DNA from: Kalaharituber pfeilii
Taxonomy: Eukaryota > Ascomycota > Pezizomycetes > Pezizales > Pezizaceae
Length of the DNA: 64,000 nucleotides
Direction of reading: 5' to 3'
Assembly: GCA_015179045.1 (NCBI GenBank)
Contig: WHUZ01000095.1
Span: 1-64,000 of the forward strand
The position numbers and the translations under genes are program-made. The notes under the pieces are model-generated. The model was not told the DNA's origin, did not search any database, and saw only the letters and a list, made by a program, of their open reading frames with translations. Of the stretch, positions 56,984 through 64,000 are shown piece after piece; positions within the stretch are counted from its first letter, which is position 1; the number at the start of each line of letters is the position of its first letter.

Positions 56984-59900
56984 CCCTACCTTCGCCCATT
57001 ATTGTTCCACTGCCTGTGCTTCCTCTTTCTTTCTTTTCTTTTTCTTTCTTTCTTTCATTCTTTCTTTTTCTTCTTCCTTTTCTTTTTCTGCCCTTTCCCC
57101 TATTTTAATTTTGATCTGGCAGCCATACCTTAACACTTTCCGTACTTACATGCAAGCAAGGTCCAGGTTCTACCCGCAGGCACTAGAATGTCGATAGGAC
57201 GCTCGAATGCAGTAGCGGAGAAACGTTGTGGGGGCTAGGGAGCAGCGTGTGGCGCAAGAAGCTATGATGGTGCCCAGGGTGCTACTCGGGGTCATTACGT
57301 GCTCCGTCCACAAGGGACGCGGCCTCGATCTCGAGCAGGCTTCTGCGACATCTCCGAGGCGTGCACGTGTCTGGAGCATTGCTGCCGGCCTTCGTCCGCG
57401 GCGCACGATTGGCTGTTCGCAATTTTACGCTCGGCGGAGCAGGCCTGCGCTACAAAAGGCAAGTGGGTGGCCCGAGGAGGGGCGGGGGCAGCGGCGACGG
57501 GGGGCGAAGGACGGGGAAATTATAGAAACTGTGGAGGATGCGATTTAGGCTAGAGCAGCAGCTATAGTTGCAGGGCAGGGCTACGGGGCAGCGTCTCCCC
57601 GACAAGCACAGCGCCGCTGGGCAGCAAGCCTGCGATACTGTACATGCGACGGCCGCTGCGGCGGGTGTATATCGGGCGTGAGCAGCACTGCGGAGCGAGA
57701 AGCGCCTGCGCTGCGAGCCTCGCCGCCGGCAGCTCGGGCGCGCGCCTCAAGATTCAAGCTCTCGGTTCAGCCCAGGCCTGCTTCCCATCCAGCAGGCCCT
57801 GTATCGGAACGGGCAGCTCGGCTTCCTGTCGGCGAACGACAAAGTGCGCCTGTTAATTGCGTGCATGGCCCACCCAATGCATCTTCCATCACGATACTAG
57901 GGGCTTAGAAGCAGTACTCGCCAATGCATGTATGCACAGAGCAGGAGGCGACCGTGCTACCCTCCTCCCGAGACTACACTCTAGCTCCATGGGCTGTAGA
58001 CCTGCTACAGCTCCCGAGTGCTACCCTGTAGCCTTAATCTGTAGTCTTGGTCTCTTCGGGCCTTCATCCCAGGGCTCATACGATATCAAGCATTCAGTCA
58101 GAATATACCTACCTGGTCCTAGGTATCTCGAGACCAGTCTGACGGGCCTGTTATTCTCCGATTCTCCGACCTGCCAACCATTGCAACAGGCTTTCCTTGT
58201 TCACCAACCCTCCCTGGTGCCAAACCCCCGGCACTTTATTCAATGAAGTTCCATAGGTACTAGGGACCCACAGGGCGCACGATGGTTATAGTATTGACTT
58301 GTATAGTTATCTACGTGTATGGGTCGTTAGCATGCAGGTACGTGCTCATGTATATTTAGATGTGGAGGCCCTTATTCATCTATTGAGAATACCAAATTCA
58401 CAGCCTCACTTTTTTTTTTCTTTTTATTTTTAACTAGATTGGTATCTGCATGTGGAGGACATTATGAGTCTCCCGGACCCCTTTCGTGCAATACTGAGTA
58501 GATAGGATGTACCAGACTGCCGTATGCTATATCCGTTTGACCGAGCGTCAAATTCATTCATTCATACGTCAAATGCAGATTCTCTCTGCCCTTTTCCAAT
58601 GGAATTTTCCACGAATCAAAGTACATGCACAGTAGTGGTTAGTTTTCTGTTTGCCCAGGATTTCCCATATTTGTTACGTGAAGCTCCCTAGGCCAGGACG
58701 GCAGAGAATGAAATTCTCTCTGAAGCAGTAGAAAGTGGTGATGGGAAAGGTTCTTGCTCTCTGAGCTTAAGAAAGCAGAGGAAAAAGAAAAATGGTTGCC
58801 GAAAAAGAAGGAAAGAGTGCTCGTACAGATTTCTTGCAGCAAAGCGCTGCTGCATCACGCAGGCTTCCACGGCACCCGAACGTTGTGCGAGGCAGTTCAA
58901 GAACTGTTGCTGCCCTCGCAGTCAAGCAGAATGGTGGTCTTGTATGGAGCTTCAGTTGCTGCTGTACTCAATACGTAGGTCCTTCTTGGCTGCTGTCGGG
59001 GTTTCTTAGCCCAATAGGGGTAGCACTACTTTATCGGGGAACTATACCATCTGTCGTTAATTCCGAATTGCATGGCAAGGATGTTGCAAGCACCACTCCA
59101 GTGTGGGTAATTCATCTGGGGACGAGGCTAGGTAATTCAGTGCTTCTTGAACACCTTAGCCCATAAGGATATCGAGGATAATTGTCAACAGGGGAGAAGC
59201 CCTTCAGGCCTTGCAACTGCTCAAGGTACAGGTACACGAAACATATGAATCCAAGCCTGCCCACATATCCTGGTTTCTTGCAAGCATGTTCTTTGTTGCC
59301 AGCCCGTTCTTTCTTCTAGCCCTCAATAGTATCAGTGCACAAAATGTGTAATATCCACAACTTAAGCGTCACGGGCATTGCAGAACACGTACCGTTGGCT
59401 GTGTATGATGCCACTACCGGGTAGAAAAGAGCTAAATTAGACGTCAAGTAAGAGCCACAGTCGATTCATCAATCTGCAGCTCTGGCAAAAAACTCCTCAA
59501 ACAGTCACTGGCAGGCAACACTACTTGTGAACATGCTAGATTTTTTTTTGACTGCTCAACTGAATGAATAAGAGATTGCTGGGATAGACGTCAATCGAAC
59601 TAATAGACGTCGCCTAGGCTGCATGGATAGACGTTAGTACTTAATTTATATTAGGGGACAGTAACAGGTGTGCATTTTCATGCCCTAAATAGAAAACATA
59701 AAGTGATGACAAGTTTGGTCCAGTATTTCCTATTATTAATATGTATGTCATGCTTAATGTCGCGCCTAGTCGTTTAGCTAGCATACAGGTTTGCACCGTT
59801 CTAAGGACAACATGCTACAATTTTTTAAAGATACCAAACATTCTACTAAGTTGTCACCCCAATTATCGTAGCCTCCTGATGTTTGATGGATATATGCCAG

Positions 59901-60276
59901 TGGTAATGACCGCCTCAGATATGTGCAACTTTATGATGGTGTAATTTCATTGTGGATAAAGTCCGAGCTTTCCCCGATCTCATCAAAGCTGGTTTGTTCA
60001 CGGCAGTGGACCTTGTTCGTTGACCATGCAGACTGTGTCAAACTGGATGATGTATTCCAGTGTGCTGTTCCTTCACATTGCATGCGCCGCCGTCTGTGAT
60101 CCAATGGTTTTCTTCGTAGATCAAACAAAGTCGGCTCGTTACACAGCATCAGAATCCAGCATCTGGTTTGCAAATTGCAATCATCGAGGCAGAAGGCAAC
60201 AGTATGAAGCAATTAGGAGCTATCTTTCTCCTTCGACTTAAATGACAAGTATTCCCGTGCCCAGCCTGACCAGAAC

Positions 60277-60534
60277 TCAACAGCCCAGGTTGCCTTCTGA
60301 TTGTTGTGAGATTTGTCGGTACCAAAGATCCTGTTGATCTGAGGTTGATAGATTTGGAGAAGATAATGTGATATAAAATAGCTCACACCTGAAGATGTTT
60401 CGGCCTATACCATTTTGATTATCGGAGGCTTGGGGATCCACGTCCATTCCTAAAACCAAGGCTAGCATTTTACCCCATCGACCGAGAGCGAAGTTCATAT
60501 GATCAACCCTCTGTGTGGAAACCTCCAATTCCAT
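60277..60534 (-). CDS. Possible first exon of an unidentified gene
   Basis: Minus-strand frame from ATG ending 60534 with MDVDPQASDNQNGIGRNIF; a plausible GTGTGAGC donor lies at about 60387. No continuing exon could be fixed and no family is recognised. A miniature element inserted one base upstream of the ATG. Confidence 0.22.
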   Translation of the reverse strand: MELEVSTQRVDHMNFALGRWGKMLALVLGMDVDPQASDNQNGIGRNIFRCELFYITLSSPNLSTSDQQDLWYRQISQQSEGNLGC

Positions 60535-60619
60535 GAAAAAAATTACTTTTTATTTTTATTTTTATTTTTTTAATGAATAAATCACGTAACCCCGCATACA
60601 GCTGTTCGCCATGGCCGGG
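60535..60619 (-). mobile_element. Miniature poly(A) retroposon, subfamily B
   Basis: Poly(T/A) tract with TTTTTA units then AAATCACGTAACCCCGC and ATACAGCTGTTCGCCATGGC. CAATTCCAT (60526-60534) and CAACTCCAT (60620-60628) form a 9-bp duplication with one mismatch. Confidence 0.78.
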
Positions 60620-61327
60620 CAACTCCATATAATATGAGCATGCAGCATTAGGTGAATATCTCGAAATATCGAATGAGTTTAGCTAACTTGATATACTCTT
60701 ACACGGTTGAACTTGCATAAATAGGTCCTACAGTCGAACTTCTGTGTTATTGGATCAACTTTGCTTGCCCGAGCCAATTGGGCCGGTGGTGATTATTGAA
60801 ATATTTTGTCTTATTGGATAAAACCCGCCGGCCCCGGCCTTATCCATATAATAGGCCCAATTGTGATTAATGTTGAAATGTTACCCGCTCTATTGAGGTG
60901 AACATACTAACGCCCTTCACCGCTAGTATACCTCCATATCGGCAATGATAATACCTATCACAAGGGAAATGTATTCTAATACGACTTTGGCCGTGATTTG
61001 AAAGCGCTGCCAGAGGCATTAATATTTAAATCTGCTGCCCTCAGTTGGTAGATTTTCTATTGACCAGAATTGAACTGTGTAGGTTAAATCCCTGAATACT
61101 ATCCCTTATTTCGACGTAGGTTTATGTTTTTAATGCATCAGTAAGAGTATACAAGAGGCCGTTATGAATTCTTAATAGTTATGAATAATATATAAACAAG
61201 TTTACTGATAAAGTTAAGCTATCGTATGGACCTGAGATGGGACAAAGTTAAAGAATCTGGAAAGTGAGACAACAAATGGATTGAGTGCTATCAGCGACAG
61301 AGCTTGAAAATAGCTGCCACAAATTTA

Positions 61328-64000
61328 TTATGCATAGGAGAGATCAACGTCCTCCCTAGACAGCAGAAGTTCAGTCTGCTTGTTGTACCCCCGCTTTATC
61401 GCTATGGATAGAGCTGTGCGACCATCTTCATTCCGAATGTTGACGTCAACGTCCGCCCGGGCCAGAAGGTGCTTGACAATCGCCATATCGTTGTTGGCTA
61501 CTGCTAGCAAGAGAGGCACCTCACCATACCGAGCTCCCAAGTTGGGGTTGACATCATCTCGTTGAAGAAGCATCTTGACTAGTGGCAAGTGCCTGTCCTT
61601 CACGGCTTGAATAAGGACAGTTCTTTGGTCTGTTGTTTCCTGCAGATTGAGATCGACATCATTCCTGTTCAATAATAGATGTACGATCGCAACGTGACCT
61701 TGTTGCACAGCATAATAGAGGGCTGTTTTACCGTGTAGATCGACAATGTTTGGGTTAATATCAGATCGGCGAAGTAACTCTTCGACCACTTGGAGGTGTC
61801 CTTTTTGAGCTGCAAATGAAAGAGCCGTACGTCCATATTTGCATGGTAAATTTGGTTGTATGCAGCGTTGACACAGAAGCCATTTCACCAGGGATACATG
61901 GCCGTTCTCAGCTGCAATGGATAGTAGTGTCTGGCCTTGCAAGTTGACAATCTTGGACCCAATTTCTTCCGGTTTTAGTGCATACTGATCAATCTGATCT
62001 TCCAAGATAGTTGAGAGACCATGTGATGCAGCAGCAATGACCTCCTGGAACTTGTTTTGATGATGCTTCTCAGTTCGTACATAAAGATTTTTTTCTGTAC
62101 CAAATTCACCACCGGGATTGTTCAAACATACGGCGCCAAAAGGAGGGCTACATTGCTTCAGGAAAGGAAAAACCTGTGAATATAACTCCTCGTCATGTAG
62201 GGCCTCACGCAAGTGTACAGACCAATGACGTGTAGCGTATGATCGCAGAATGTCGTCGCATAATTCCGAACCCGAGATTGCGTTATTGGTGCTCCTTGGG
62301 TCAACCAGGCTATTGCATTTCCACTCCTTGAGATGCCTCATGCAGCTTTTTGCGATTGTAGCGTGTACGTCTGAAAATCTTCCGCTGGAGTTTGAAAGAA
62401 CAAATTCTCGTGTTGTGTAATGGCTAAGGCGTACAAATCCCCTTGGGTGTTCAACCGAGATGAGGCCGAAGCTCTCGCTCACTAAAAGTTCTTCCGTGTG
62501 CGTCGACAATCTTTTCACCTTAGCGCTAAGGGCACGGGATAATTCTCCCCTTGTCCATGGCGTTTCGGAAGATGCTATCAAGACAAGTGCTTCTTTCACT
62601 AGCTGTCCGCTGTCACAAGCTTCAATACAATCCAATACCAAATGATAGCATTGATTCAGGTCTTGAGGGTATGATTGCAAATATTTGCTGATATTCCCAT
62701 ATTTAGACATCGAATTCATAAGTAGCTCATAAAATTGCGTAATAAGGAAACTGTTGATTTGTAAGCAACAAGGCAAGATTGTAGTAGAGGATAGGATTAT
62801 TAGTAAGTGCACTTACTTTCCGTGAAATTTGATGGTTGTGTCTTTGCTTGGTTTGACATACTCCCGCGAATCTTCTGTTGCTCGTCTGGCTACAGTCTCA
62901 AGCTGACTGACTGTATGGCTTTGAATCACATCATTGGTGATTGTTAGTCGGACAGCGTCAATGTCGCTGATATCTCGGATCCCTCCTCTTGAGGTAACAA
63001 GGAGACTAAGCTTTCCAGTTTCCAATATACCTCTACATATTTGCAAAAATCGTGAAGTCTCATTTTCAGGCCATTCATGCAATCCGTCCACCACGATGAA
63101 TACTCGTGAATATAGTGAAGTTACCAGTTCAAGGAGTGTAACATATTCAGGGAACCCTGGTGACGCATTTGTATGTTGCTGGCCTTGAAATAGGGCGGGT
63201 ATTGATTCCTCAAATTCCTTTGGACGCTTCCCAACAAGTTGGTGCACTAGGTTAACAAGCAGGTGGAGAGCTGTCTGGTCTTGTTGCTGGTAACTACAAT
63301 AGGCATATGCATGTCCCGCATTCTTGAGATTTCCACCGAGCATTTTTACGAGCTGCTCGTTGATGACCGCACTACGACGGAGATAAGTATTCTTCTGAAG
63401 GGAATGGAATCTCTATAGAAAATTTTAGGAAGGAAAATGACTTACACCAAAAAAGACTTTCCTGAACCAGCTATTGTGAGGATGAGGGGGTTAGATGTTT
63501 TCTTGCCGTTAATGGCAAATTGAAGTGCAATACTTACCAGATCCCTCGACAGACAAGCAATGCTCATCACCATTCAGCCAGTCTATAATTATGGGATTTT
63601 TCAATATAGACGACTCTGTGTCATTGCACCGATTGCGTAATAAAGCAGAGTGATTGTCCAAATCATTCAAATTTGATAGTTTATCTGGTACTTCAAGTTC
63701 TACTAAAAGAATATCGAGTTCAGGGAATAACATTAGCATAATTCAATGAGGTTGAGACATACTCAATGTAAATAACATTTGAATTGTTTTTACCTTGTGT
63801 ACTTTCGATTGAAGCTTCTTCTTCTTCGTCACCGCTGAGCTCACTTGGGGTCTCAATCCCTATCTTTGAAATTTCACTTATATTGTGAATGCGGTGTCAG
63901 TTCCGATAACTGTCTTTCTCCATGAAATCTGGTAGCCACGCCTTACCTTTGGCTGGAGGATATATATGTCAAGATAAGCTCCTTGAAACCTTCCAAATAT
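61328..64000 (-). CDS. NACHT-ankyrin STAND (NLR-like) protein, 5' end beyond window
   Basis: Minus-strand exons, in order of translation: 63947-64000 (open), 63794-63876, 63538-63702, about 63448-63470, about 62817-63410, and 61328-62750. The small exon supplies the P-loop, so the joined sequence reads EGSAGSGKSFL. Then come Walker B VFIVVDGLHEWP and sensor LLVTSRG, typical of a NACHT-type NTPase. A winged-helix-like part (ETPWTRGELSRALS) follows, and the C-terminal ~210 residues hold about six ankyrin repeats (GQTLLSIAAENGHVSLVKWL and successors) ending at TAG/TAA 61328. Exon edges around 63410-63448 have two equally good choices. An acidic run (GDEEEE) precedes the P-loop. The N-terminal effector domain lies outside the window. 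Such proteins act in non-self recognition or programmed cell death in fungi; that role is inferred. Frame is intact throughout. Confidence 0.85.

Larger units (their letters stand above)
56363..61327. other. Long intergenic region with GC-rich and pyrimidine-rich parts
   Basis: Contains a 37-T run (56947-56983) followed by CTTT repeats to about 57110, a GC-rich block 57170-57880 open on both strands without family signature, and one miniature retroposon (60535-60619). A pogo-like terminus TACAGTCGAACTTCTG occurs at about 60728 without a clear partner. No confident gene. Confidence 0.45.

Noticed and set aside
57170..57880. GC-rich block with open frames on both strands as a transferred gene
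   Set aside because: Frames overlap on both strands because GC-rich DNA has few stops; no domain or motif supports coding.
60728..60910. Pogo-like terminus TACAGTCGAACTTCTG
   Set aside because: No matching inverted partner with TA flank was found, so a complete element is not claimed.

Overview
The window is nuclear DNA of a filamentous ascomycete (Pezizomycotina). The evidence is short spliceosomal introns with CTRAC/CTAAC-type branch points, a Pth11-like rhodopsin-domain receptor, a Zn(II)2Cys6 transcription factor, a multi-intron microsomal P450, a NACHT-ankyrin STAND protein, and a fungal repeat load (LINE with C-terminal RNase H, pogo/Tc1 elements, MULE). Species cannot be fixed from the sequence. 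No tRNA, rRNA or CRISPR was recognised.

Layout. 1-0.9 kb: 5' part of a rhodopsin-domain receptor on the minus strand, running off the left edge, with a 5-nt microexon. 4.8-8 kb: a small conserved-looking fungal protein and a single-pass membrane protein with a Cys-rich ectodomain. 11.6-12.5 kb: Tc1-type non-autonomous element. 13-15.4 kb: decayed WD40-type gene. 18.4-20.6 kb: complete eight-exon P450. 22.6-28 kb: accessory block with a Tc1/mariner relic, a second TA-target element and a pogo element with an inverted-repeat insertion inside it. 29.5-31.3 kb: sterol-dehydrogenase-like SDR. 31.8-35.1 kb: hAT-like MITE, then a whole Mutator-like element with long terminal inverted repeats and a perfect 9-bp target duplication. 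37.5-38.5 kb: glyoxalase-like protein. 39-45 kb: a LINE graveyard. 45-53 kb: mostly non-coding with small repeats and a pogo MITE. 53.9-56.3 kb: Zn2Cys6 regulator. 61.3-64 kb: NACHT-ankyrin protein, open at the right edge.

Most unusual content. At least 17 copies of a very short poly(A)-tailed element (core about 35-45 bp) are scattered from 8 kb to 60.6 kb. Many are flanked by 7-14 bp target-site duplications, and one subfamily equals the last ~38 nt of the resident LINE, starting at nearly the same base in each copy. A 41-bp perfect palindrome flanked by a 9-bp direct repeat suggests a second class of miniature insertion.

The intact genes (receptor, P450, SDR, glyoxalase-like, regulator, NACHT-ankyrin) are separated by repeats and do not form an evident pathway cluster. 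Exon joins were worked out by hand from splice signals and reading frame and have not been tested against RNA.
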